Part shown: positions 1 to 7,645 of the stretch, piece after piece
How positions within the stretch are numbered: position 1 is the stretch's first letter
Layout of the letters: each line of letters opens with the position of its first letter
Source of the DNA: a virus
IMG/VR virus record: IMGVR_UViG_3300034107_000030
Location: 1-37,082 of that record
DNA length: 37,082 bases
Direction: 5' to 3' (one strand)
Program-made: the position numbers and the translations under genes
Notes under the pieces: model-generated
What the model saw: only the letters and a program-made list of their open reading frames with translations
What the model was told of the DNA's origin: nothing
The model's database searches: none

Positions 1-157
1 GAACAGTAGAAACTGCGCTGTAACCAGAAGTGTTTGTATTTTGCTGAAATGTTGCTACTTGTGTTCCCGCACCAACCACGGACATTTTATCGCCAGCACG
101 TGTCTGGCTCGTAGTCCCCACCAGCAAATTACCGCTAGAGTCTATTCTGGCTCGTTC
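1..157. repeat. Terminal direct repeat, left copy (matches 36912-37068)
   Basis: Bases 1-157 match 36912-37068 with a single difference (A at 128, G at 37039). The match ends at 157/37068, beyond which the sequences diverge. Both copies encode the same fibre segment in the same frame. Because it is inexact and inside a gene, this looks like an assembly join across a variable or repeated fibre module rather than a packaged terminal repeat. Confidence 0.9.
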
Positions 158-1843
158 CGTTAAATCAGCACCATTAGCACGAGTGTAGAAAGACAGCGCG
201 CTAGCGTAGTTGTCTGAAGTAGCATTTTCTTTAATGCCTTGAATGGTACAGAGAACAGCATTGAACGAACTCATCGTCTGGGTAAATGCAATACCCGCAC
301 CAATTCCAGAAGTTTGTGCGCCTGAGTTTCTTATGTTGGCAATGTATTTTGCCGTTGCGCCATCAGATGTATTTGCACCCACAACAGTTAACTTACCAGC
401 CGCAGATGTTGTCCCAACCATCAAATTCCCACTTGCATCCAGAGTCATGGCTTGCGTGAATGTAATGGCGTTTCCTGCTGTGCCTGATGCGGCGTTGTAC
501 CACTGGTGTTGACCAGAGGCTTGTGAGTAACGCAATGCATTGGTTGATTGCAAATATACCCAAGTGTTTGAACCAGTGTCATAAGCGTTCTGCGTAAAGT
601 TTGCTTGAAACGCATCGGTTCTTCCACTTATTGCTGTTGACCCTGCAAAGCCCATTTGAATTGCTTTGATACTGCTACCCCAAGCACTCGGAGTAACTCC
701 AAGCCCAAAATTCCCAGAACTATCAACTCTATAACGCTCAGTCCCACCTGTACTTGTTGCAATCGTATCTGCCGCAGGAAACCACAGACCTGTGTTTGTG
801 TCACCTGTTGTTGTCAATGCGGGAAGTGATGCAGTACCAGCAGAGAATGTTGCGACACCCGTAGCACTCAACGTAGTAAAAGCACCAGTAGTAGCTGTAG
901 TAGCACCAACAGTACCATTTAACGGGCCAGCAAATCCAGTCGCAGTCAAAATCCCAGCAGTAATGGTTACACCAGAATTGTTTTGAATTAGTTTGCCAGT
1001 TGTTCCATCAAAAGTGGCAATTGCTTTGTCTGTTGCTGATGCTGGGCCGACAACATCACCACCACCGTCAGCCACCCACTCAACAGCAGTCGCGCCAGAA
1101 TTTAATCTCAGACCCTTGCTGCCGTTGCCAGTGTAAGAGGGCAACAAGTTTTGAATGGCAGTAGCAGCCGTGGACGCATTTGTGCCACCATTGGCAATAG
1201 GCAGTACGCCAGTCACACCCGTTGTCAAAGGCAAGCCAGTGGCAAAGGTCAACACGGCAGCAGACGGTGTGCCGAGTGCTGGAGTGACTAGGGTAGGCGA
1301 TGTAGAAAACACTGCCGAGCCAGAGCCAGTCTCATCTGTCAGGGCCGTGATCAGTTGGGCAGACGTGAACGATCCCAATGCCGTGGCGTTGCCTACTGAA
1401 GTGACGGCACCCGTAAGGTTAGCGTTGGTAATGGCAGAGCCTGCGATCAAGCCGACAGCCGTGCCCGTTGCGTTTGTTGCGACTAGGAATGTGGGTGTAC
1501 CCAAATCAGGCGCTACCAAAACAGGAGCATTGGCAAACACCAGTGAGCCTGTGCCCGTCTCATCTGTTACTGCCGTACGCAAGTTAGCAGATGAAGGTGT
1601 GCCTAAGAATGTGGCGACGCCCGCACCTAAACCAGCCACGCCAGAGGCAATTGGCAGACCAGTGGCGTTGATTAAGTCAGCTTGGCCAACAACACCCAAT
1701 GTGGGATTGGACATTACGGGGCTTGTGAACAAACCCGTGACAGTAACTTGCTTGGTTGTTGTGCCTTGGACTAACGGTATATCCTCCGTCCCCGTCAAGG
1801 GCGTTGTGGCCAAAGGGAGTTGGGTGATTTTGACGTTAGCCAT
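1..1843 (-). CDS. Tail fibre protein, N-terminal part (runs off the window edge)
   Basis: Open reading frame of about 614 codons with no stop before base 1, starting at ATG 1843 (MANVKITQLPL...). The composition is typical of trimeric phage fibres: Gly, Thr, Ser, Ala and Asn rich, almost no Cys, with collagen-like low complexity. Two related segments carry the pattern TDETGxGSxVF...P.LV.P.LGTP, and three later ones carry RxDSSGN/LDASGN...VGTT, a motif common in modular fibres. The last 157 bp recur almost exactly at 36912-37068, where the same reading frame continues into an S74 chaperone domain; joined, the gene would be about 749 aa. Probable role is host receptor contact on the virion. It lies 5 bp below the 88-aa gene and has no good ribosome binding site, so translation may be coupled. 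The fibre class is well supported by composition; the receptor is unknown. Confidence 0.8.
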   Translation of the reverse strand, partial: MANVKITQLPLATTPLTGTEDIPLVQGTTTKQVTVTGLFTSPVMSNPTLGVVGQADLINATGLPIASGVAGLGAGVATFLGTPSSANLRTAVTDETGTGSLVFANAPVLVAPDLGTPTFLVATNATGTAVGLIAGSAITNANLTGAVTSVGNATALGSFTSAQLITALTDETGSGSAVFSTSPTLVTPALGTPSAAVLTFATGLPLTTGVTGVLPIANGGTNASTAATAIQNLLPSYTGNGSKGLRLNSGATAVEWVADGGGDVVGPASATDKAIATFDGTTGKLIQNNSGVTITAGILTATGFAGPLNGTVGATTATTGAFTTLSATGVATFSAGTASLPALTTTGDTNTGLWFPAADTIATSTGGTERYRVDSSGNFGLGVTPSAWGSSIKAIQMGFAGSTAISGRTDAFQANFTQNAYDTGSNTWVYLQSTNALRYSQASGQHQWYNAASGTAGNAITFTQAMTLDASGNLMVGTTSAAGKLTVVGANTSDGATAKYIANIRNSGAQTSGIGAGIAFTQTMSSFNAVLCTIQGIKENATSDNYASALSFYTRANGADLTERARIDSSGNLLVGTTSQTRAGDKMSVVGAGTQVATFQQNTNTSGYSAVSTV

Positions 1844-1848
1844 TATTT

Positions 1849-2115
1849 TTACTCGTAAGAAATGGTTGCAGAGACAGTGCCGCTGATCACAACGTAGATG
1901 CCTTTATTGGTGTACAAACCATTGAAAAAGTTGTGCATTGTGTTTCCGGTAGGCGTAAACGTTGCCAAAACCACGGGGTCAGACGCGCTAGAAGCAGATG
2001 AGTCATAGACCGTGATAGTGGGCGTGCTAGAAGCGCTGCTCACAAAAATACCGTTGAGTTTGCCAGCGCTTGCTTTGATCTGGGCGGTGGCTGTAATGGC
2101 GGTGTAGTTAGACAT
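1849..2115 (-). CDS. Small conserved phage structural protein, 88 aa
   Basis: 88 aa, rich in Ser, Thr and Ala with short alternating hydrophobic stretches that suggest an all-beta fold; no membrane segment or Cys. A GGAG sequence upstream of ATG 2115 is a fair ribosome binding site. It sits between the 121-aa gene and the fibre gene, and its stop is 5 bp before the fibre start, so co-translation is likely. Its position suggests a minor virion protein or fibre accessory, but no function is known to me. Confidence 0.7.
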   Translation of the reverse strand: MSNYTAITATAQIKASAGKLNGIFVSSASSTPTITVYDSSASSASDPVVLATFTPTGNTMHNFFNGLYTNKGIYVVISGTVSATISYE

Positions 2116-2124
2116 GGTGGCTCC

Positions 2125-2490
2125 TTATGCCAAGAATTTCAGTTTGTACAGAGTCCGAAGATGAATTTCAACAATATTATCAATCAACTGTTGCAATGCT
2201 GAATCTTCTTTTTTGCAAATTTCATATCTGCAAGCCTCAATTTGTTTGAGTGAATCTTCCAAAAACTCAACAACGTTTTTAGTGGATTTTGCTGAGTGTA
2301 GCGTGATTGGGCCGATCAAACCATAGCGGCCTTGGTAAGCCTCGGCAAAGTCGTCAGCCGCACCAACAATACGGTCGTAAAAAATGTTGAGCGCCACATG
2401 CTTAGCGTAGCTACGGGTGTTCAAATGCACACTGTGCGTGACATCGCGGGCCAAAAACAACTGGCCTACAAAATCTGCTGCTGTTTTCAT
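2125..2490 (-). CDS. Conserved helical phage protein (DUF5856-like), 121 aa
   Basis: Starts MKTAADFVGQLFLARD and is predicted mostly helical, with several His and Glu/Asp residues (around HSVHLNTRSYAKH and in the ...VEFLEDSLKQIEACRYEIC helix). I recall this family as DUF5856; the helix-rich pattern recalls ferritin-like or Dps-like bundles, but metal binding is only a guess. The ATG overlaps the portal TGA by 4 bp (ATGA), so it is translationally coupled to portal. Function unknown. Confidence 0.7.
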   Translation of the reverse strand: MKTAADFVGQLFLARDVTHSVHLNTRSYAKHVALNIFYDRIVGAADDFAEAYQGRYGLIGPITLHSAKSTKNVVEFLEDSLKQIEACRYEICKKEDSALQQLIDNIVEIHLRTLYKLKFLA

Positions 2491-4649
2491 TGTGGCATCC
2501 CCATTGGTTGTTCTGGAGGTATTTCTTCAGCCTCACGAACCGACGGCATCATCATAGTCTGTGATTCCATGGCCGCAGCAACAACACCCATGGCAATGTC
2601 TTGGATCTGTTCTTCAGTCATGCCGGCCTGCACCGCGCTGATTCGCTTGGTTTCGGCGTCGTATGCCTTGATTTCAGCCTCAAAGTCCTTGCGTTGCAAG
2701 TCCTGCATTTCAATCGACTTGCCGACGTTCTGGATCATCTGGTGCATCTGCTCCATCTCTTGACCCATCGCTTGAATCTGTTGCTGCGCCGCTTGCAATG
2801 CTGGGCTTTCGTCACTGTCTTCCAAGAACTTAGGATCAATCGTCTTGGCAAAGCGCTTGCTCATCTCTTGTGCGCCAGGCCAGTCCATGTTCTTAACGAA
2901 CAAGTCGCCAGCCACAGCCCACAGTTGTGGGTTGCCTTGCAGAAGTTGAGCCATGGCTTCCAGTGCTTCTTGACGCTTGGTTGCGTAGCCGGGGCCAGTG
3001 GTGGCCACCACGTCGTACTTGCCAACGCCCGGATTGTAGATTTTCTCTATAACCACCCCGTTTTCATCAACAATTTTCTTGACTGGTTCTTCTTGCTCAG
3101 GGTTGATCTTGACCATCTTCGTCTCGCCATCTTCACCAATAATGCGGGCAATGCGTTGAGTGTCGTAAATCTTAGGAATCAAATCAACTAGCTGGCGCGC
3201 AACGTGGCGAACTGCTCTAGTCAGGTTGTCACCGTAATGGTACGTGCCTACATCACCTTCACGCTGGCGTGCAAGGATGGCTTTGCCGCTACGCTCATTA
3301 CCGCCCAGACCCAAACTGGCGTCATATTGACCCGTTGTGGCCTTAATATCCTCAGATGCGCCTGCTTTGGCCTGTAATAGACCGCTGGAGGCCATTGGCG
3401 GCTGTGCCCGCTGGGGTAGTGGCAAGACCGCACCTTGGCCGTCTGTAACGTCTGGATTGACCTCAAGGTATGGCCAGTTGTTTGTGTTAGCCGTTTTCCA
3501 CTTGTCTTCGTAGCCCTCAAACTGGCCGCCGTAGCCAATAAACGGTGCTTTAGGCGCCAAAGCAAGCATTTCAGCCTCTTGTGACACCCAATAGTTGTAC
3601 ATTCTTTGCGCATCTTTGGCGTTACGCACCAAACCGCTGATGTAAATACGGCCATCAACTTCAAATTCGTTGCCAATGACGCGAATGACGGGAATCCACT
3701 TGCCCGCCCAGTCGTTTTGTTCCAAAATCTCATACCCGTTGATTTTGCAATACTTAACCTTGGGGTTAATTGATTCGCGTGTGCGCTTAGGTTTGCCGTA
3801 AACCGCTTTAAAGTTTCTATCTTCAGCCGTACCCTCAAAAGCAGTCTGCCCGCCGGGGTACATGTTCAGTTTGGCTTTTTCGTAGTCAATGTAGTAGTAA
3901 CTGGCGATGCGTACAGTATCCTCATTGAGCCAGTTGCTGATCGACTGATCACCTACACCAAGCGACTGGAGCGTCGAGATAGGCGCAGCGTCTGGGTACT
4001 GGCGCTCGTACTCTGCTTTGGTCAAATCTTCAGTGATAAAGCAATATTTAGCATCCGCACCCGTTGGGTCTTGGATCAAAGGATCCATGTAGACCGAGAA
4101 ACTGTTGCGAACACGGCCAATCTTAATGTCTTGATCGAACGTGTTGGGGTCGCAATACTCAGTCATTAGCGTGATGTAACCTTCGCCGTAGGCGACTTGG
4201 TTTTCACACGCTGTGTCGTAAGCTACGTCTGCGTCTGACATGTATTCGATGTGGCGAATCATGCCGTTAAAAATCTCAGCCACCTGCACGTCCGCGTTGT
4301 CGTCTACTGGGATGACCTTGGCGCCGGGGCGGTTCTGACGCATGTCATTCGTTACTTGACGAACGTGTTGGGGCAGTTTGTTAATCGTTAGTGTCGGGCG
4401 CGCGTTGATCGTTTGACCCTGCACTGCACCACGGGTAGCCAATACGTCAGCAGGCCACTGCCAGTGGTTGTCAGGCGAGCCAGCGTAAAAGCGCAGATCG
4501 TCAATTTCGTCTTCTCGTGATTCTGCTAGGGCACTCACAGCCATGTCCAAACGTGCCCGTGCGACGGTCAATATGTCAAAGTCACTTTTTGGTGGTTTGC
4601 CGCCAGCCGCTACGTTAGCGGCGGCGACCATGCCTGTTGGATCTGCCAT
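2487..4649 (-). CDS. Portal protein (P22 gp1 family)
   Basis: 720 aa, close to the roughly 725 aa of P22 portal. The portal is the dodecameric ring at the unique capsid vertex through which DNA is pumped and later leaves; it nucleates procapsid assembly with scaffold and docks the terminase. Family features seen are an acidic helical N-terminus (ESREDEIDDLRFYAGSPDNHW), the conserved segment LTINKLPQHVRQVTNDMRQNRP near residues 87-108, the YGEGYI region, and a long Gln/Met/Glu-rich helical C-terminus (about 610-690) like the P22 barrel. It lies 1 bp below the 46-aa gene and overlaps the next gene by 4 bp. Confident assignment. Confidence 0.95.
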   Translation of the reverse strand: MADPTGMVAAANVAAGGKPPKSDFDILTVARARLDMAVSALAESREDEIDDLRFYAGSPDNHWQWPADVLATRGAVQGQTINARPTLTINKLPQHVRQVTNDMRQNRPGAKVIPVDDNADVQVAEIFNGMIRHIEYMSDADVAYDTACENQVAYGEGYITLMTEYCDPNTFDQDIKIGRVRNSFSVYMDPLIQDPTGADAKYCFITEDLTKAEYERQYPDAAPISTLQSLGVGDQSISNWLNEDTVRIASYYYIDYEKAKLNMYPGGQTAFEGTAEDRNFKAVYGKPKRTRESINPKVKYCKINGYEILEQNDWAGKWIPVIRVIGNEFEVDGRIYISGLVRNAKDAQRMYNYWVSQEAEMLALAPKAPFIGYGGQFEGYEDKWKTANTNNWPYLEVNPDVTDGQGAVLPLPQRAQPPMASSGLLQAKAGASEDIKATTGQYDASLGLGGNERSGKAILARQREGDVGTYHYGDNLTRAVRHVARQLVDLIPKIYDTQRIARIIGEDGETKMVKINPEQEEPVKKIVDENGVVIEKIYNPGVGKYDVVATTGPGYATKRQEALEAMAQLLQGNPQLWAVAGDLFVKNMDWPGAQEMSKRFAKTIDPKFLEDSDESPALQAAQQQIQAMGQEMEQMHQMIQNVGKSIEMQDLQRKDFEAEIKAYDAETKRISAVQAGMTEEQIQDIAMGVVAAAMESQTMMMPSVREAEEIPPEQPMGMPQ

Positions 4650-4650
4650 G

Positions 4651-4791
4651 TTATTTCTTCTTTGCTTTTGAGGCTTCGCGCTTGACCGAATAAGCTATTG
4701 CCACCGCCTGTTTTACGGGCTTGCCAGCTTTGACTTCAGCTTTAACGTTCTTGCGAAAGGCTTCGGGTGATTTTGATTTAACCAGTGCCAT
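4651..4791 (-). CDS. Short lysine-rich phage protein, 46 aa (DUF6496-like)
   Basis: An ORF of 47 codons. It reads MALVKSKSPEAFRKNVKAEV..., followed by GKPVKQAVAIAYSVKRE and a lysine tail. The pattern SPEAFRKNVKAEVKAGKP with QAVAIAYS recurs in many phage and bacterial small proteins (recalled as DUF6496-like). Strongly basic, one short helix-turn-helix-sized unit, no Cys. It lies 2 bp after the next upstream gene and 1 bp before portal, in the same operon. Nucleic-acid contact is plausible but not shown. Confidence 0.7.
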   Translation of the reverse strand: MALVKSKSPEAFRKNVKAEVKAGKPVKQAVAIAYSVKREASKAKKK

Positions 4792-4793
4792 GA

Positions 4794-4940
4794 TTATTTC
4801 TTTGCTGTTTTAGCGGATTGTTTAAAATCTTTGGCAGTCGGCGCGCCTTTGTCGCCAGGGGAGCGCATCTTTTCTTTACTGCCAGCAGCTATGCGCTCGC
4901 GTTTTGCTGCAATGTTTGCGTAAAGTCCGGGCTTTTTCAT
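4794..4940 (-). CDS. Short basic phage protein, 48 aa
   Basis: MKKPGLYANIAAKRERIAAG... through GAPTAKDFKQSAKTAKK. The frame is open back to an ATG at 4985, but I chose ATG 4940. It follows the upstream stop (4942) by one base, has GGAAG about 9 bases upstream, and starts at the MKKPGLYANI motif that begins related phage proteins. Lysine rich and probably partly disordered. Function unknown; the second of three small basic proteins between large terminase and portal. Confidence 0.7.
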   Translation of the reverse strand: MKKPGLYANIAAKRERIAAGSKEKMRSPGDKGAPTAKDFKQSAKTAKK

Positions 4941-4941
4941 A

Positions 4942-5193
4942 CTAACACTTCCATCGTTTAAGAGCAGCTTTAGCGCGTTCGCCATCCTTGGCGTTGGCGG
5001 CTACTGCGCCCATTCTTGCACAAAATGAGTCCTTGCGACCTTGGTCTGCTTTGGTTTTGGGGTTAGGCGCTGGCGCTTTGAGGTTGCTGCCAGTCTCGCG
5101 GTTGTACTTCTCACGCCCTTTGGCGGTCAAACCAGCACCTTTGCTGGTGGGCAGTTTCTCACCACGTCCGACAGATAAGGATACTTTTTTCAT
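4942..5193 (-). CDS. Small basic phage protein, 83 aa (DUF6321-like)
   Basis: Reads MKKVSLSVGRGEKLP...GLTAKGREKYNRETGSNLKAP... and ends with RKDSFCARMG...ALKRWKC. The combination of GLTAKGR.KYNRETGSNLKAP and SFCARM is a recurring phage small-protein signature that I recall as DUF6321. ATG 5193 was chosen over the in-frame ATG 5205 because it overlaps the terminase stop as ATGA, the coupling used throughout this operon. Very basic; the two Cys (SFCARM and the C-terminal Cys) are conserved in relatives as I recall. Role unknown. Confidence 0.75.
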   Translation of the reverse strand: MKKVSLSVGRGEKLPTSKGAGLTAKGREKYNRETGSNLKAPAPNPKTKADQGRKDSFCARMGAVAANAKDGERAKAALKRWKC

Positions 5194-6716
5194 GAACCCA
5201 TCCAAGAAGTTGCAACCACGCTTCGATCTGAATACATGCGGCGCTGCGTGGGTTCACGCGCCTCACGGTGAGCCACGGGGTAGGCAAACGTGACGCAAAT
5301 CGCATCTGCTGCGTCAGGCGAGGCCAGCCCCCGTGCTTTCATGTCCTTTTTCGACTCTAAGAAGATTGTACCCTTAGAGTCGGGCTTCATCATAGGCGAA
5401 ATTAGATCAGTTTTGAGAAATCTGTCAAGCGGAATCGACGCCCCTTTTAACCAATCTTTCATCGCACCCCACATTTCGGCTCTTTTATTACCATACATGA
5501 TGGGATTCTTAGACTTGCTGCCAAAATTGATGCCCTTGACCTTGTAGCGCTGCTCTTTTAAACGGTCGACAATGCCGGCTCCTAAGCCACCTTCGTCGAT
5601 CACGACCAACGTTGGCTTGTATTCTTCTATCACGTCAATTACATGCCCGACCACCGTCATGGTGTCGTCGCCTCTATGGCGCCGTATGCTAACAATATCT
5701 CGCCCTTGGCGCACGGCGATCACCGTCGCGTCAGCACCAAAGCGCGCTGGGTCGACACCGATCACTATTGGCGCGGATAGGTCTTTATACGCCGGCCTTT
5801 TCATCGCGTCATCTACTAATAACGCCGATATGAACTGATCGTCACCTTCCGAGGGGAACTGACCGTAGACCTCGACGTGAGCCTGCGCTGAGTCGGGGCC
5901 GTACTCGTCGATGATCTGTTGGTACACCTGCTTGTCCGTGCCCTCGACCGTGCGGGCGTCCACCACCTTGGTTGACCAGAACTCTCTTTTTGAATTAAAC
6001 GCTTCGTAGAAGTACCCCGTGTTGCGCCGTGGGTTGCTGAACGCCATCCAGAACCTGTTGGGCGTGTTCTCTGTAAAGAAGCCAGACGTGACCGCCCAGA
6101 TGCTGTCGTCGATACCTGACGCTTCGTCAAACACAACCAGCACACCGTCGAAGTTGTGCACACCCGCGTACGCGTCTGGGTTTTCTGCTGACCACAGTCG
6201 ACCCTCAACGCCCCAGTAGCGTGTGCCCTTCTTGAGATCACGCTCGACCAATTCCGTGAGCCACTTGGCCGGCATCAGCCTTGTCGCCGATACCTCAAAC
6301 CAGTGGCTGTTAAGCGCCATCGCTAACCACTTGGTTATCTCGGCCCAAGTGACACTGCGCAGTTGTGATTCTGAGTTGGCTGAAATAATGGTCGTGGAGC
6401 CAATCCGCGTGGTCAGCATCCAGATGGTGATCCATGAGACTAAGGCAGACTTACCAATACCACGGCCAGATGAGACGGCGCTTCTCAAGGTGTCGTAATC
6501 CAGTTTGCCGTTGTTTTGTTTGATGTGGTCGGTGATCTGTTGTAAGACTTCACGCTGCCACTTGCGTGGGCCAGTGAAGTGTTCCAACGGCGTGCCTGAT
6601 TGACCCCAAGGAAACGCAAACATGACGAACGCCAGTGGGTTGTCCTTGATGGCTGGCGCCCACAGGCGCGCCATGAGTTCCTGTTCGTCTTCAGCGCTGT
6701 ATATGGTCGATTGCAT
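5190..6716 (-). CDS. terL: Terminase large subunit (packaging ATPase and nuclease)
   Basis: 508 aa, normal for the family. N-terminal ATPase: Walker A SSGRGIGKS at 82-90 (Lys89) and Walker B VLVVFDEAS at 192-200 (Asp197, Glu198), followed by SGFF and a coupling-type region AFSNPRR at 225-231. C-terminal RNase H-like nuclease: Asp322 in VIGVDPARFGADAT, Asp374 in LVVIDEGGLG, and Asp468/Asp471 in SPDAADAI. The enzyme cuts concatemeric DNA and drives it into the procapsid through the portal. Its start overlaps the small subunit gene by 26 bp. All catalytic residues look intact. Confidence 0.96.
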   Translation of the reverse strand: MQSTIYSAEDEQELMARLWAPAIKDNPLAFVMFAFPWGQSGTPLEHFTGPRKWQREVLQQITDHIKQNNGKLDYDTLRSAVSSGRGIGKSALVSWITIWMLTTRIGSTTIISANSESQLRSVTWAEITKWLAMALNSHWFEVSATRLMPAKWLTELVERDLKKGTRYWGVEGRLWSAENPDAYAGVHNFDGVLVVFDEASGIDDSIWAVTSGFFTENTPNRFWMAFSNPRRNTGYFYEAFNSKREFWSTKVVDARTVEGTDKQVYQQIIDEYGPDSAQAHVEVYGQFPSEGDDQFISALLVDDAMKRPAYKDLSAPIVIGVDPARFGADATVIAVRQGRDIVSIRRHRGDDTMTVVGHVIDVIEEYKPTLVVIDEGGLGAGIVDRLKEQRYKVKGINFGSKSKNPIMYGNKRAEMWGAMKDWLKGASIPLDRFLKTDLISPMMKPDSKGTIFLESKKDMKARGLASPDAADAICVTFAYPVAHREAREPTQRRMYSDRSVVATSWMGS

Positions 6717-7119
6717 CTGTTTCCTTAGCCTGTACGTCGATCACATCTAGCCTCTTAGCCGCCTCGGCCAGCGCGCCTGTGATGGATATGCGCTGATCCA
6801 CCTCGACAGATATGGCCTGCTTGGCTACCCAGCCGTGCTGATGCTTTAGGATTTCTAGCGCCATCTTAGCGTCGCCCTGGAGGGCTGCGCCTCGCACGAC
6901 GTTGGCCATTTCAATTTCGCCGTCGGCTTTGCCTTTTTGCGCGGCCATCTCGACGACTGGGTCAAGTTGCGTAAGTTGTCGGTATTCGGTGGGCAGCATG
7001 CCGGCGGCCAAGGCTAGCGTGTCGCCTTTGAGGCCAAGTTTGGCGGCGTCGTACACCGCTTTTAAGCGCGACTCTGTTGCCTGCACATTGCGCGGTGTGA
7101 ATGGGATTGAATAGAACAT
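6691..7119 (-). CDS. terS: Terminase small subunit (packaging recognition)
   Basis: 142 aa, immediately upstream of and overlapping terL. The first half (AVYDAAKLGLKGDTLALAAGMLPTEYRQL) has the size and spacing of the helix-turn-helix that terminase small subunits use to bind the packaging site. The middle (EIEMANVVRGAALQGDAKMALEILKHQHGW) is the helical oligomerisation part found in other phage TerS proteins. GGAGAG lies just upstream of ATG 7119. It is the first gene of the leftward operon, next to the repeat region 7265-7645, which could contain its binding site. Confidence 0.85.
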   Translation of the reverse strand: MFYSIPFTPRNVQATESRLKAVYDAAKLGLKGDTLALAAGMLPTEYRQLTQLDPVVEMAAQKGKADGEIEMANVVRGAALQGDAKMALEILKHQHGWVAKQAISVEVDQRISITGALAEAAKRLDVIDVQAKETDAIDHIQR

Positions 7120-7152
7120 CTGCTCTCCATGCTGGTTGCACGTAGCCTTTAG

Positions 7153-7161
7153 TTTATAACA
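7153..7161 (-). promoter_or_regulatory. Candidate leftward extended -10 promoter for terS operon
   Basis: On the minus strand the sequence reads TG-T-TATAAA (TG at 7161-7160, -10 at 7158-7153), an extended -10 element with five of six consensus bases. Predicted start is near 7147, giving a leader of about 28 nt with GGAG before ATG 7119. No good -35 is present, as is usual for extended -10 promoters. Confidence 0.4.
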
Positions 7162-7225
7162 AAAAATAAAAATTGTTCGTAACCCGTACGTTTTTGTCGG
7201 CCCTATGCTGCCGGCCCTACCCTAC

Positions 7226-7242
7226 CCCTACTGCCAGTAGGG
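7226..7242. other. Short perfect inverted repeat (7-bp arms, GCC loop)
   Basis: CCCTACT at 7226-7232 and AGTAGGG at 7236-7242 are perfect reverse complements around GCC, followed on the plus strand by TCTTTT. It could be a weak rightward terminator or a protein-binding site between the leftward promoter and the repeat array. Confidence 0.4.
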
Positions 7243-7339
7243 TCTTTTCCATGGTGCGGCCGGCTTTGGGTCATTTGGGTCATTTGGGTCATTTGGGTCA
7301 CGGTTTTAAATTGCAAGCTGGCGCCAGCATGCGCATGTC

Positions 7340-7387
7340 ATTGGGTCATTTGGGTCATTTGTTTTTTGTTGACCCAAATGACCCAAA
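7340..7387. repeat. Large inverted repeat made of two opposing iteron pairs
   Basis: The forward pair (7341-7357) and the reverse pair (7370-7386) form a perfect 17-bp stem around a 12-base T-rich loop (7358-7369). It is far longer than a transcription terminator and lies in the middle of the array. It could extrude as a cruciform or a single-strand hairpin, for example as a single-strand initiation or termination site. Confidence 0.8.
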
Positions 7388-7496
7388 AGGCGCAGATCTG
7401 GCGCCCAGGGAATTCCCCGGCTTTGGGTCATTTGGGTCATTTTGTCACGCTCCAAAAATCGGCGCGGGTAGAGTTGTCTACATGGCGTTACACTGT

Positions 7497-7540
7497 CTTT
7501 ATATACAGTACTATCTATAACTTTACTATTTATAAACAAT
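7497..7540. other. AT-rich patch inside the repeat array (possible unwinding element)
   Basis: Roughly 44 bases dominated by A and T (TTTATATAC, CTATCTATAAC, TTTACTATTTATAAAC), bounded on the left by the forward pair at 7422-7439 and on the right by the reverse pair at 7540-7557. The surrounding DNA is GC rich. An AT-rich segment next to repeats is typical of a duplex-unwinding element, but it also contains weak -10-like sequences. Confidence 0.5.
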
Positions 7541-7645
7541 GACCCAAATGACCCAAAGCATATTGCAAGTGAGTATCTGCGCTGGCTGGCGCTTAGGTCA
7601 TCGCAGCGCAAATGCATAACCTAAGCGCGACCCAAATGACCCAAA

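Larger units (their letters stand above)
7265..7645. repeat. Iteron-like array: 14 copies of TTTGGGTCA in both orientations
   Basis: Forward copies: four in tandem at 7265-7300, two at 7340-7357 (the first starts ATT instead of TTT) and two at 7422-7439. Reverse copies (TGACCCAAA): two at 7370-7387, two at 7540-7557 and two at 7628-7645 (the first begins CG instead of TG). Copies always come in tandem pairs or a double pair, so the working unit is probably the 18-bp dimer. This suggests a dimeric or paired DNA-binding protein, as in iteron origins or multi-site operators. Confidence 0.9.

Noticed and set aside
1-157. End repeat as a true packaged direct terminal repeat.
   Set aside because: The copies differ at one base, end abruptly and lie inside a fibre coding frame; packaged terminal repeats should be identical and normally lie near terminase or in non-coding DNA.
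1155-1886. 243-aa plus-strand frame opposite the fibre gene.
   Set aside because: Antisense to a strongly fibre-like frame; Val/Pro/Ala-rich sequence is the usual antisense of such repeats.
3248-3838. 196-aa minus-strand frame inside the portal gene, and a 196-aa plus frame at 2601-3191.
   Set aside because: Both overlap the confident portal gene completely and have no motif or context of their own.
7173-7617. Open frames of 115 aa (plus) and 103 aa (minus) across the iteron region with LGHLGH and FGSFGS repeats.
   Set aside because: The 9-bp repeats are a multiple of three and so keep frames open in any strand; the peptides are repeat translations without ribosome sites or recognisable sequence.
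7265-7645. Repeat array as a CRISPR.
   Set aside because: Repeats are 9 bp, in both orientations, tandem without regular unique spacers, and no cas gene is present.
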